From assembly GCA_030268105.1 (NCBI GenBank), contig BSDZ01000043.1, forward strand, positions 1 through 64,000: DNA of 64,000 nt. Reading direction: 5' to 3'. Under the pieces are notes generated by a model that worked only from the letters and a program-made list of their open reading frames with translations, was not told where the DNA came from and ran no database searches. Position numbers and translations under genes: made by a program. Positions within the stretch are counted from its first letter, which is position 1. Each line of letters begins with the position of its first letter. Shown in pieces: positions 46,647-59,900 of the stretch. The DNA is from Volvox africanus (taxonomy: Eukaryota > Chlorophyta > Chlorophyceae > Chlamydomonadales > Volvocaceae).

Positions 46647-47118
46647 GGAACACGAGACAATACCCTAAGCTTGCATAGTAGAAGACGACTTCTACCGCAA
46701 AGTCAAAGCTAGAGTACAAAACGATTCGGTGAGCCTACCGATAGTACTCTTGAGGATATTTAGCAAATTCAGCAAGCATTTGCCCAGCTGAGTTCGAATC
46801 TCCGTAGTTTGAGCGATAAGAATCTCCAACTGGTCCGGGCGCAAGCCGGTCTCAGTCCTTGCGGCAAGCAATGCCGGAGCACTGAGATTACCTGCGACTC
46901 AGAGCGTACACTTACACAACAAGTGCAGCAATTTAGACCAAAGCAATCAAAACAATTACAAACTGGAAGCAGCGGCGTCCAACACGGCGCGGCCCAGGTC
47001 TTCGGTGAAGGTATCTAGCGGTCCACGTGGTTCATCGCTGGTACTCGCCATGGAAAGAACCTACTTCCGATTTGACACAAAGAGACAGTTAGGCAACGAA
47101 CCTGTCTCGATACCAATT
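46647..47118 (-). other. R4 leader with ORF0 and PBS
   Basis: ORF0 exon 1 (ATG near 47,052; MASTSDEPRGPLDTF) and the donor AGTTTGT are kept. Exon 2 (APALLAARTETG, LIAQTTEIRTQLGK) ends early at TAG near 46,700 after a small insertion, before the gag ATG, so here ORF0 and gag do not overlap. Confidence 0.6.
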
Positions 47119-47922
47119 TGTTGTACCTCTCCTTTGGGTTTGCTCATAAGTATCTGCGCGTCTGAAGACTTTTGATACCGATGCGCGAGCACTTGCAAGT
47201 ACAGCAAGGCAATCGAGAGCAAACAAAGACAGCGGAAGACTTCAAGATGAAGAGAGATATAACTTACAATCTTACAGACCGAAGCAATGCAATGGACGTG
47301 ATCGCCGTCAGCGCCGGAAGTAAGCAATCATCACGCGGCGGTGACAAGCGAAGTTCAGGCTTAGCTCGGGCTAAGTATAAGAGCGATTAGCAATAATAAT
47401 GTTGAACACAGAAAAAAAATGTCTTATCTTGCTTAGCCGTCCTCGCATCTGTTATACTCGTAGCATCGCAATGCCGTACGATTCACACTAGGAGGCCGAT
47501 CCTAAGTGTGACAACCCTACTGCGTATAGGTGATGTTCATGTATAACAACCGATAAGCCTTTCCAGCATTCGCATGATGCAAGGGTCCGAATAACGATAT
47601 TCGGTTGCAAGGCATGTATTGCGACGAGTGCGGCGTTCCCGACGTACGCTACAATGAAGTAATATTATATCAAATAATATTACTTATCGTTCCATAGCAC
47701 GAGCATAATGCGCGCTTTGATTATTCATGCATGTTAGGCGGATCAGCCATGATGCGATGTCGCAGTGTATAATGGTAACATGCCAAACATATATAAATGT
47801 ATGCAAATACATTTATGTCATGCAAGTTCATTCATATGCATCGATCATTCATCAAGTTAGCTCATCGCCTTGTAGCGTCGCATTGACCTACGCATTGGCG
47901 GGAAATGAACCGTAGCACAACA
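47119..47922 (-). mobile_element. 5' LTR of R4 (804 bp)
   Basis: It runs TGTTGTACCTCTCCTTTGG...GTAGCACAACA. It lacks the GAACAC...GTGTTC stem found in the other A LTRs (an A-run is there instead). It interrupts the Josephin-like ORF to its right. The equivalent LTR in copy A is at 1-671. Confidence 0.9.
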
Positions 47923-48710
47923 TATTGCACCAGGTTCACGTGGCCACGTCGCGTTTTCGTCACTGAGTTCCACTGGTTGCGGTTGCAGAGAGTCGTGGAT
48001 GTACCACCGGTCCTTGTGTTTTCGTACCTTGTGATTGCATGACCTGTGAGGTGTACGAGGAAGCCCCAGTTGCGTGCGTGTTCTGGCAGTTGGTGTAGTA
48101 CGCTGCTTAACGTCACATTGGGTTTTATTTCCTGTCCACTCCCTATGGAGGCAACATGCAGGTGTGCGGAGTCATTTCTTTGCTGTGCAGTTCGCACCGG
48201 CACGTTGTAGCGTAGGTACGGATTGATTGCCAGCGTTGAGAAGTTGCCTGTGTTTTGGTTGTGGGTTAGTCGCCATGTGGCGGCTGCATTGTGGAGTTCC
48301 GGGTCAGCCATGTGTTGCAGCATTATATGACAGTATTGCAGTACGTGCTGTGGGTCGATGTATGGTCCCCGTAGTAGGTTGTTTATGGTGTGGATCATGC
48401 AGAGCTCTTTCTGCTGTTGCTCGTGGTAAAGGGTGTCATCTGGGTTGTGCGGGTTTGTCATTATCGGCCATGTGACTTGTTTTGATGGGGCCCCGGGCCC
48501 TGTTAGCCGCCACACTCGTGTGTTGCTAAGGGGATGGGGTCGCTCGGTTCGCATGGTTTCATCTTGTGGGCCCACACATTGGGTGCTTTCCGTTCCTTCA
48601 GGGTGTCCCTCTATCCCTGGAGCGGAGTCTCTATCCCAACAGGCAATCATTATCAGTGTAACGATGAGGATTATTGTGGCACCAAATATCGTGTTCTGTG
48701 GTATCGCCAA
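47862..48710 (-). pseudogene. Josephin-like cysteine-protease ORF, copy B, truncated by LTR
   Basis: The longest frame begins at a TTG and has no upstream ATG. It extends upstream into the end of the membrane ORF in another frame. Residues 8-24 form a hydrophobic segment. Around C104 the sequence KELCMIHTINNLL matches the Josephin active-site pattern Q-x-LC-x2-H-x2-N-x-L. LTGHAITRY (H224) fits the catalytic-His strand. After it, the RWYIHDSL segment seen in copy A is out of frame. The last 20 codons are LTR sequence, so the C-terminus is lost. Josephin proteins are ubiquitin hydrolases. The assignment rests on motifs only. Confidence 0.5.
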
Positions 48711-48754
48711 GCCGGCTATCAGATAGATGTGTATCAGCCAGCTTGCATGTCCCT

Positions 48755-49495
48755 TTAGCCCTTCAGGCCTTTACCAATTGCGGGGATACTGATCGACAGA
48801 ATGGAGGCCGTTGGGGCTGCTGTGGCCAGCTGTACACATAGTGTGACCAGTGTGGCTGCTGACACCATTATCTGCCTAGTCGCCGATGGGTGCTGACCTG
48901 CCCACTTGATTGTTTCAGCAGCATAGATTGCGCAGGCGAGAGCAAGGTCTCTTGCTACGGGTACGGCGCTGGCTGCTATTCGTGTAGTGAAGTGTCGTAA
49001 AACCCAAATCAGTCCAACTGTTAGTAATGTTAAATGGATGGCTAAGTCCAGTGGTCTCAGTGCTACTGCACAGGCGAGGGGCACTGACAGCATAGCCGCA
49101 AGTAGGATCGTGTTGCCTGTCTGTTGCATGGATCTCCCTTTGCTTCGGTTCCACTGTCTTGCTGCTCTATTGACTTTGTAGAGTGCATACGTTACCCCAA
49201 GGCCGGCAATGATACTGTACCCAATGAGGATCGTAATTTCGAGATCGTACAGCAGTGCTTTGATGGTATGGGAAATTAGGTGCCCACCTGCGCGCATTAC
49301 ATCCCCTGGCAGGTGCACCCCAGTCAGTGTGCTTCTTCCCCGCATAAGATAAGGCAGAAAGGCTTTCCGGATGCCATGTGATGCGATCCATGGGCTAGCC
49401 AATCCAAGCATCGTCCCTGCAGTCAAAGATGGCGAGTTCTGGTGTGTGTAATGCACTTGTGGGGCATTCACTGTACGACAAAGGTTGTCCAGCAT
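48755..49495 (-). CDS. Multi-pass membrane protein ORF, copy B
   Basis: The frame has 246 codons and at least four hydrophobic segments (about 87-106, 119-137, 141-156 and 199-217). A loop with Gly/Ala/Ser-rich sequence near residues 23-40 comes before the first. The ATG is immediately preceded by an in-frame TGA, and 30 codons further up lies the TGA that ends the 231-codon ORF, so all three pieces share one frame. The end overlaps the start of the Josephin-like frame. Family unknown. It could be part of one larger membrane protein that has decayed. Confidence 0.45.
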   Translation of the reverse strand: MLDNLCRTVNAPQVHYTHQNSPSLTAGTMLGLASPWIASHGIRKAFLPYLMRGRSTLTGVHLPGDVMRAGGHLISHTIKALLYDLEITILIGYSIIAGLGVTYALYKVNRAARQWNRSKGRSMQQTGNTILLAAMLSVPLACAVALRPLDLAIHLTLLTVGLIWVLRHFTTRIAASAVPVARDLALACAIYAAETIKWAGQHPSATRQIMVSAATLVTLCVQLATAAPTASILSISIPAIGKGLKG

Positions 49496-49585
49496 TCAAC
49501 CAGCAACGTTCACACCTCCTTGGGCTGTGACCTTGATGTCAGGTGGTTGTTTGATGGATCTCCTTAGATGTCCCCATAATCCTAT

Positions 49586-50281
49586 TCATTGCTTATGGTG
49601 GGCTTCGTTGGTTACCAGGTCGTTCGCCTGCAAGTTTCTTAGGTCTTCCACGTCCTTGCCTTCGTAGTTGCGGCATTTTCCAGAGACCATTCTAGTGTTG
49701 CAATTTGTGATTGCAATGATGTATTTTTCTGTTAGGTGTATACAGTCAGAAGCTGCTCCTCGAGAAGGGTAGTCTGTTCCAGGTGTCCTTCTGTAGGTTC
49801 TGTTTGTAACGTATCTTAGAGAATTATCAGGTCTGTGGAATGCTTTTTCACAGACTTCGCCATCTGCTGGGCAAGAGTTGCTCTGGCTGTGGTCCTCCTT
49901 CAGACCCATAGCCTGGTCGTCACGAGCTGACTCTGAGAAGTAGGGATATGCATTTACGGCCTTTTGCTTGGTCTCAGTTGGTGGTGAAGCCTGGGCTTCC
50001 CTGATTTGAATAATTGGCAGCATCCAGTCGTGACTTATAATGATGTTGAAATTAAATTGTTTGGTGCGTTCTTTTCGTGACCCCTCCGGCAATCGCGTCC
50101 CACATGTGGCACGTTCCTGCACGTTCGTCGATTGACAAGGGGGGGGGTGACAGGAAAACACGGGTTCCACCGCTGCCGGAGCCAGGCTGTCACAGAACGC
50201 TGTTATCAGCTTGTAGAGTGTTAGGCATAACAGAACGCGGCAGATTGCAGTCTTTCGCCTCACCTTTTGCTGACTTACCAT
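49586..50281 (-). CDS. Secreted or type I membrane protein ORF, copy B (231 aa)
   Basis: The ATG has an A-rich context (AAAAATGG) and is followed by a basic start and a hydrophobic run (CRVLLCLTLYKLI), a plausible signal peptide. The rest is hydrophilic with about 10 Cys and two potential N-glycosylation sites (NRT, and others by eye). It ends in TGA, after which the frame stays open for 29 codons to another TGA and then the membrane ORF. I do not recognise the family. Confidence 0.45.
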   Translation of the reverse strand: MVSQQKVRRKTAICRVLLCLTLYKLITAFCDSLAPAAVEPVFSCHPPPCQSTNVQERATCGTRLPEGSRKERTKQFNFNIIISHDWMLPIIQIREAQASPPTETKQKAVNAYPYFSESARDDQAMGLKEDHSQSNSCPADGEVCEKAFHRPDNSLRYVTNRTYRRTPGTDYPSRGAASDCIHLTEKYIIAITNCNTRMVSGKCRNYEGKDVEDLRNLQANDLVTNEAHHKQ

Positions 50282-50498
50282 TTTTAAATTTCAGCAGCTC
50301 GCCTTGTTGTTATTGGAAGCTTTTATGTTATATTACTCAAAAACTAGTTTATTAACAAATACTCCATCCTTGCGACCCTGCTTACAAACTCGACGAGGAA
50401 AAAACAATTTGTAATTCGTGATATTGCTATATACGCAAATAATAATGTCAGGGCGGAGCTTCTCAGTCATCAAAACGCTTCACATACATATTGTGTGT

Positions 50499-50999
50499 TC
50501 ATGAGCAAACGGAGATTGCAGGCAGTGGGACCGAATCACAAATATACACTTCATAAAAGCCCAACATATAATGTCCACAGAAAGCGATGATCTGGTCCGT
50601 AGACCATGAATTGCAATTTCCATAAATGGAAGCCGCACATTCATCACTAGAATAGCCGTATTTTTTCCTCAGTTCTGAGATGACTTTGTTAATTTTATCA
50701 CAGCCCGCTTGGGATGTGGCCCACACTGCACTGTTGCACATGACGGGATAGCTACTGGGAACCTCACCAAAGCAAAAGAATAAATCACTTAAGGAGTATC
50801 CATCAGCACATTTAGGGATGCACATCCCATACACTTCATCATAGCCGCTCTTGCAGGGAGGAGAGATGTAGTAACCTTCTTTGCGGTTGTAGGCTTTTCG
50901 AAGGCAGAAAGAACCTGCATCTGTATGTACATGTAAGCGGGTGGTCGTGCATAGGGACCAAATCCCAATTGGAAATCGTTTGCTGGAGTTTAATCCAAG
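50499..50999 (-). CDS. Terminal Cys-rich exon of the PAN gene, copy B
   Basis: It appears identical to 3,245-3,745, with the same phase-0 acceptor and TGA stop. Its intact state in both copies suggests that the gene is not decaying here, unlike its neighbours to the left. Confidence 0.65.
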   Translation of the reverse strand, partial: LGLNSSKRFPIGIWSLCTTTRLHVHTDAGSFCLRKAYNRKEGYYISPPCKSGYDEVYGMCIPKCADGYSLSDLFFCFGEVPSSYPVMCNSAVWATSQAGCDKINKVISELRKKYGYSSDECAASIYGNCNSWSTDQIIAFCGHYMLGFYEVYICDSVPLPAISVCS

Positions 51000-53900
51000 C
51001 TGAGCAAGCAATTCATGGATCTAGCTTTCAGATACATACAGGTACAGTGAGACCCATCGCAGTAATATGCACTGGTGGTGAAAGATGGATGTCTGCCCAC
51101 TCCAAATAATCACCAGCCATCGATCTGCAGCAGGTGATGAACGAATCAACAAACCCTAAAACCCTAAGCCAGCATAACTGGCCTCAGATGAACTTCTCGT
51201 GCCTAAACATCACCTGTTTAAACATCTTGTGTTTCCCAATTTACCTGGTGATGGTAGTCATGGTGATGGGGGTGGTGGTGATGGAGGAGGTGGTGATGGG
51301 GGTCCACTTGCCTGCGACCAGCAGTGAGGGAATGCACCAGCCAGAAAAATAGTAAGGCAGGATGGTGTACCATTGCACGTGCTTCATTCTGTGCACCGAC
51401 CATGCATGTGAGGAATACCCAGTATTATTAGGCAGCCGCCTCACGGCCATCAGTTGCACGATGATATTAATTTCAGTTGATAACGTAATCAACTGGCTAG
51501 GTATATAATTCTGGATCATGATAGCCGGCAAATTAAGGCTGTCCTATAATATGGCGGCACACTAAACCTATAAATACACACAAAAAAATATATATATATA
51601 GACAACTAGAGACATGTGAGCGAGGCGGCGGTTGGAATAATAGTTGTGATGTCGTTTCAGCAACCACCTACGATGACATAGACGGGTCACTCAAACAGAC
51701 AATTATGAGCAACCTAATGATTCCCAACTGCCACATACAAACCCTTACACCGATGGGGGTGGTGGTGGTGAGTGTTACATATTACATACCACAAGGAGCA
51801 ATTATCTGTTGATGCAAACAACTGTGCAGCGTTAGGCAGGTAGGTGGAAAGGTTGGGTATGCGGTATACATAGAATAGGAAAGTGGGTATGAAGATACCC
51901 ACCCTGAAGCAGACTTTGTCCACATATGTGCTTGTATTTGTAGGTCCACAAACGCCAGTCAGTGGGTTAAGCTTCAAGTAACAGTAGTTGCCATCTGTGT
52001 GAACAAAGAACTCGCATCTTGAGTCTTGACTGCATGCATTACTGCAACTCTGTAGACTGATGTTTGTGGCAAAGGAAGGACACGCTTTGGCGATGTCACC
52101 CACGTGGTCTCCTTTTACGTCATAATCTGCAGCACATTGGTACTGGCCACCTGCATCGATCCACACACACATCAAGAGCGGAGGGCATACAATCTCAAAG
52201 GCACGACATTTGGCTCTTCAGAATTTATCTCAGGACACAACCAACATACATTATACATCCGAGGAAAAATAATGATCCCATATTTCATCGGCCCAAATTG
52301 AAGTTGCTGTGGTGAAGTCAGTATGGGGCTGGGTGGCACCTGTATACATGAGGATTATGATATCCATCGTCATCATAGTGACTTGCTTGCAAGCCCACTG
52401 TGATAGGAGATTTCTATTGGACGTCACTGAACCTCTGCTGTGTGGCATCCACCACTCACCGCCTAATGATGAATAAATGCGCGTAAACCTTTACCCCCTT
52501 TACATCCTCGGGGCCCAGCTGTTTATCAAAACTGCTACAAATAAGATCAACATTGGGACCCCAGGGGCCAGGGAAAGAATGCTGCACCCACCTTCACACT
52601 TATTATTCCAGTCAGCACACATGATACGCCAAACACACATCATTTTGTGTCTTCAAATTAGTGCAGAGTTGCTTGAGGAGGTATAGAGTTGTAGCCCTCT
52701 CCCCAAACCACCATACAGAGTGTGTAGATGCATGCCCATCAACATGCAGCTGCTGATTGAACTTATCCTATCTTGTGCGCGACCCCCGACCTATCTACCT
52801 ACCATGCGTACTTTCCACCCAGGCCGTCCCTACCCTGCTGGCTCTATCTGGATCCCTGCAACACCAGCCTTTGATGACCTTAACTCCCTGACCTATCCCT
52901 TGACCTATTTTGACCTCGATTGATCTCTTGATTTTGATGAATAGCTTCGTTCCTATACCATGGCCTGTACATACCATAGTTTGGGCGCACGAAGCAAAGT
53001 ACATCCACGTAGTTTGGGCTGTAGTTATTGCTTCCAGCGGTTCCATTAAGAAACGAATACTTAAGATAGCACTTGCGGTCAAGAGTTCGCACAGAAAAGG
53101 TACACCTGTAGGAATGATCAATTTGCAGTTGCAAATGAAATGTACACCCAGTTGCATGCATGCATGTATGCTTTATGCATGAACCATATGTATGCATGGG
53201 ATACATGTACAATGCACTGCATGACATATGTATATACGTACTTTATAATGGACCATGCTCTAATAACAAGAAAGAGCTCACCAGAAAGAGCTTACATCAG
53301 GATTAGATGTCCTAATCATGATCACGATACTACACTTACACATTACACCGCATTGCATAGTATACACATACTTCATGCGCGCGCATACACACACACACAC
53401 ACACACAAGGCATACTAATACGTGACATACAAGAATGAATGAATGATGCACCTTCAGGGCATTCTTTTAAACATTGTCGAGACATTTTATTTGTTTGGTC
53501 CTCCACATATGTTTATATACATATATACATGTATACGTGTATATATAAATATATATACATACCTAGTATTCGCGCCCTGTCACTCAAGCGACATTAGATG
53601 ATGATGCAAATAAATTGTGCAGATGAATGCATGACCAGTTCAGGAAAGCATGCATGCCAGCTATGGAACTACATCTGCTAAGCGTAATACGTAACGACTG
53701 TCGTGCATGCACGATGCATATACATACTCATGATAAGGCAGCGAGCATCATATGTTATACCTATATACCTACATGGGCTCATTGTAACACTCCTGGCGAC
53801 AAGCGAGATAGTCGACTGTTTGGTTAATGATTCGAATGTCCTTTCCAAGGAAGTCAATTTTAGCGTAGCAGCCCCAAGGCAGAGCTGGTGCTACAGGCGG

Positions 53901-56900
53901 TGATGGTGGTGGTGGTGATGCCAGAAGCGGTTTAGGAGGTGGTTGAGGCCGCGGTAAAGGAAGCTGTGGTGGAGGTGGTGATGGTGGCTTCGGTGATGGG
54001 GGTGGTGGTGATGGGGGTGGTGGTGATGTGGGAGGTGGTGATGGGGGTCCACTTGCCTGCGACCAGCATTGATGGAATGCACCAGCCAGGAAAATAGTAA
54101 GGAAGGATGGTGTACCATTGCACGTGCTTCATTCCGTGCACCGATCATGCATGTGAGGAATACCCAGTATTATTAGGCAGCCGCCTCACGGCCATCAGTT
54201 GCACGATGATATTAAATTCAGTTGATAACGTAATCAACTGGCTAGGTACATTATTCTAAATCACAACAACCTGCAAAGTAAGGTGGTGCTTAGTAGCTGT
54301 CCAGTAATATGGCGGCACACAAAACAAATTAACACGCACTCAATAAAGAATATAAAGACGATCAAAAACACGTGAGCGAGGCGGCAGTCGGAATAACGAA
54401 GGCCGCCATGTGGATGAAGGTTGCCACGGCCGCCGGATGCATGAGAATCGGCGACAGACTGGTGAAAACAGCCCCAAATGAATGTCGTACAGTATAAATA
54501 ATCTGTACATAGGCACTACAGCGCAATGCCAGAATTCATGAGGCCTTTTTAAGCGACCACCTACGATGACATAGACGGGTCACTCAAACAGACAATTATG
54601 AGCAACCTAATGATTCCCAACTGCCACATACAAACCCTTACACCGATGGGGGTGGTGGTGGTGAGTGTTACATATTACATACCACAAGGAGCAATTATCT
54701 GTTGATGCAAACAACTGTGCAGCGTTAGGCAGGTAGGTGGAAAGGTTGGGTATGCGGTATACATAGAATAGGAAAGTGGGTATGAAGATACCCACCCTGA
54801 AGCAGACTTTGTCCACATATGTGCTTGTATTTGTAGGTCCACAAACGCCAGTCAGTGGGTTAAGCTTCAAGTAACAGTAGTTGCCATCTGTGTGAACAAA
54901 GAACTCGCATCTTGAGTCTTGACTGCATGCATTACTGCAACTCTGTAGACTGATGTTTGTGGCAAAGGAAGGACACGCTTTGGCGATGTCACCCACGTGG
55001 TCTCCTTTTACGTCATAATCTGCAGCACATTGGTACTGGCCACCTGCATCGATCCACACACACATCAAGAGCGGAGGGCATACAATCTCAAAGGCACGAC
55101 ATTTGGCTCTTCAGAATTTATCTCAGGACACAACCAACATACATTATACATCCGAGGAAAAATAATGATCCCATATTTCATCGGCCCAAATTGAAGTTGC
55201 TGTGGTGAAGTCAGTATGGGGCTGGGTGGCACCTGTATACATGAGGATTATGATATCCATCGTCATCATAGTGACTTGCTTGCAAGCCCACTGTGATAGG
55301 AGATTTCTATTGGACGTCACTGAACCTCTGCTGTGTGGCATCCACCACTCACCGCCTAATGATGAATAAATGCGCGTAAACCTTTACCCCCTTTACATCC
55401 TCGGGGCCCAGCTGTTTATCAAAACTGCTACAAATAAGATCAACATTGGGACCCCAGGGGCCAGGGAAAGAATGCTGCACCCACCTTCACACTTATTATT
55501 CCAGTCAGCACACATGATACGCCAAACACACATCATTTTGTGTCTTCAAATTAGTGCAGAGTTGCTTGAGGAGGTATAGAGTTGTAGCCCTCTCCCCAAA
55601 CCACCATACAGAGTGTGTAGATGCATGCCCATCAACATGCAGCTGCTGATTGAACTTATCCTATCTTGTGCGCGACCCCCGACCTATCTACCTACCATGC
55701 GTACTTTCCACCCAGGCCGTCCCTACCCTGCTGGCTCTATCTGGATCCCTGCAACACCAGCCTTTGATGACCTTAACTCCCTGACCTATCCCTTGACCTA
55801 TTTTGACCTCGATTGATCTCTTGATTTTGATGAATAGCTTCGTTCCTATACCATGGCCTGTACATACCATAGTTTGGGCGCACGAAGCAAAGTACATCCA
55901 CGTAGTTTGGGCTGTAGTTATTGCTTCCAGCGGTTCCATTAAGAAACGAATACTTAAGATAGCACTTGCGGTCAAGAGTTCGCACAGAAAAGGTACACCT
56001 GTAGGAATGATCAATTTGCAGTTGCAAATGAAATGTACACCCAGTTGCATGCATGCATGTATGCTTTATGCATGAACCATATGTATGCATGGGATACATG
56101 TACAATGCACTGCATGACATATGTATATACGTACTTTATAATGGACCATGCTCTAATAACAAGAAAGAGCTCACCAGAAAGAGCTTACATCAGGATTAGA
56201 TGTCCTAATCATGATCACGATACTACACTTACACATTACACCGCATTGCATAGTATACACATACTTCATGCGCGCGCATACACACACACACACACACACA
56301 AGGCATACTAATACGTGACATACAAGAATGAATGAATGATGCACCTTCAGGGCATTCTTTTAAACATTGTCGAGACATTTTATTTGTTTGGTCCTCCACA
56401 TATGTTTATATACATATATACATGTATACGTGTATATATAAATATATATACATACCTAGTATTCGCGCCCTGTCACTCAAGCGACATTAGATGATGATGC
56501 AAATAAATTGTGCAGATGAATGCATGACCAGTTCAGGAAAGCATGCATGCCAGCTATGGAACTACATCTGCTAAGCGTAATACGTAACGACTGTCGTGCA
56601 TGCACGATGCATATACATACTCATGATAAGGCAGCGAGCATCATATGTTATACCTATATACCTACATGGGCTCATTGTAACACTCCTGGCGACAAGCGAG
56701 ATAGTCGACTGTTTGGTTAATGATTCGAATGTCCTTTCCAAGGAAGTCAATTTTAGCGTAGCAGCCCCAAGGCAGAGCTGGTGCTACAGGCGGTGATGGT
56801 GGTGGTGGTGATGCCAGAAGCGGTTTAGGAGGTGGTTGAGGCCGCGGTAAAGGAAGCTGTGGTGGAGGTGGTGATGGTGGCTTCGGTGATGGGGGTGGTG

Positions 56901-59900
56901 GTGATGGGGGTGGTGGTGATGTGGGAGGTGGTGATGGGGGTCCACTTGCCTGCGACCAGCATTGATGGAATGCACCAGCCAGGAAAATAGTAAGGAAGGA
57001 TGGTGTACCATTGCACGTGCTTCATTCCGTGCACCGATCATGCATGTGAGGAATACCCAGTATTATTAGGCAGCCGCCTCACGGCCATCAGTTGCACGAT
57101 GATATTAAATTCAGTTGATAACGTAATCAACTGGCTAGGTACATTATTCTAAATCACAACAACCTGCAAAGTAAGGTGGTGCTTAGTAGCTGTCCAGTAA
57201 TATGGCGGCACACAAAACAAATTAACACGCACTCAATAAAGAATATATAGACGATCAAAAACACGTGAGCGAGGCGGCAGTCGGAATAACGAAGGCCGCC
57301 ATGTGGATGAACGTTGCCACGGCCGCCGGATGCATGAGAATCGGCGACAGACTGGTGAAAACAGCCCCAAATGAATGTCGTACAGTATAAATAATCTGTA
57401 CATAGGCACTACAGCGCAATGCCAGAATTCATGAGGCCTTTTTAAGCGACCACCTACGATGACATAGACGGGTCACTCAAACAGACAATTATGAGCAACC
57501 TAATGATTCCCAACTGCCACATACAAACCCTTACACCGATGGGGGTGGTGGTGGTGAGTGTTACATATTACATACCACAAGGAGCAATTATCTGTTGATG
57601 CAAACAACTGTGCAGCGTTAGGCAGGTAGGTGGAAAGGTTGGGTATGCGGTATACATAGAATAGGAAAGTGGGTATGAAGATACCCACCCTGAAGCAGAC
57701 TTTGTCCACATATGTGCTTGTATTTGTAGGTCCACAAACGCCAGTCAGTGGGTTAAGCTTCAAGTAACAGTAGTTGCCATCTGTGTGAACAAAGAACTCG
57801 CATCTTGAGTCTTGACTGCATGCATTACTGCAACTCTGTAGACTGATGTTTGTGGCAAAGGAAGGACACGCTTTGGCGATGTCACCCACGTGGTCTCCTT
57901 TTACGTCATAATCTGCAGCACATTGGTACTGGCCACCTGCATCGATCCACACACACATCAAGAGCGGAGGGCATACAATCTCAAAGGCACGACATTTGGC
58001 TCTTCAGAATTTATCTCAGGACACAACCAACATACATTATACATCCGAGGAAAAATAATGATCCCATATTTCATCGGCCCAAATTGAAGTTGCTGTGGTG
58101 AAGTCAGTATGGGGCTGGGTGGCACCTGTATACATGAGGATTATGATATCCATCGTCATCATAGTGACTTGCTTGCAAGCCCACTGTGATAGGAGATTTC
58201 TATTGGACGTCACTGAACCTCTGCTGTGTGGCATCCACCACTCACCGCCTAATGATGAATAAATGCGCGTAAACCTTTACCCCCTTTACATCCTCGGGGC
58301 CCAGCTGTTTATCAAAACTGCTACAAATAAGATCAACATTGGGACCCCAGGGGCCAGGGAAAGAATGCTGCACCCACCTTCACACTTATTATTCCAGTCA
58401 GCACACATGATACGCCAAACACACATCATTTTGTGTCTTCAAATTAGTGCAGAGTTGCTTGAGGAGGTATAGAGTTGTAGCCCTCTCCCCAAACCACCAT
58501 ACAGAGTGTGTAGATGCATGCCCATCAACATGCAGCTGCTGATTGAACTTATCCTATCTTGTGCGCGACCCCCGACCTATCTACCTACCATGCGTACTTT
58601 CCACCCAGGCCGTCCCTACCCTGCTGGCTCTATCTGGATCCCTGCAACACCAGCCTTTGATGACCTTAACTCCCTGACCTATCCCTTGACCTATTTTGAC
58701 CTCGATTGATCTCTTGATTTTGATGAATAGCTTCGTTCCTATACCATGGCCTGTACATACCATAGTTTGGGCGCACGAAGCAAAGTACATCCACGTAGTT
58801 TGGGCTGTAGTTATTGCTTCCAGCGGTTCCATTAAGAAACGAATACTTAAGATAGCACTTGCGGTCAAGAGTTCGCACAGAAAAGGTACACCTGTAGGAA
58901 TGATCAATTTGCAGTTGCAAATGAAATGTACACCCAGTTGCATGCATGCATGTATGCTTTATGCATGAACCATATGTATGCATGGGATACATGTACAATG
59001 CACTGCATGACATATGTATATACGTACTTTATAATGGACCATGCTCTAATAACAAGAAAGAGCTCACCAGAAAGAGCTTACATCAGGATTAGATGTCCTA
59101 ATCATGATCACGATACTACACTTACACATTACACCGCATTGCATAGTATACACATACTTCATGCGCGCGCATACACACACACACACACACAAGGCATACT
59201 AATACGTGACATACAAGAATGAATGAATGATGCACCTTCAGGGCATTCTTTTAAACATTGTCGAGACATTTTATTTGTTTGGTCCTCCACATATGTTTAT
59301 ATACATATATACATGTATACGTGTATATATAAATATATATACATACCTAGTATTCGCGCCCTGTCACTCAAGCGACATTAGATGATGATGCAAATAAATT
59401 GTGCAGATGAATGCATGACCAGTTCAGGAAAGCATGCATGCCAGCTATGGAACTACATCTGCTAAGCGTAATACGTAACGACTGTCGTGCATGCACGATG
59501 CATATACATACTCATGATAAGGCAGCGAGCATCATATGTTATACCTATATACCTACATGGGCTCATTGTAACACTCCTGGCGACAAGCGAGATAGTCGAC
59601 TGTTTGGTTAATGATTCGAATGTCCTTTCCAAGGAAGTCAATTTTAGCGTAGCAGCCCCAAGGCAGAGCTGGTGCTACAGGCGGTGATGGTGGTGGTGGT
59701 GATGCCAGAAGCGGTTTAGGAGGTGGTTGAGGCCGCGGTAAAGGAAGCTGTGGTGGAGGTGGTGATGGTGGCTTCGGTGATGGGGGTGGTGGTGATGGGG
59801 GTGGTGGTGATGTGGGAGGTGGTGATGGGGGTCCACTTGCCTGCGACCAGCATTGATGGAATGCACCAGCCAGGAAAATAGTAAGGAAGGATGGTGTACC

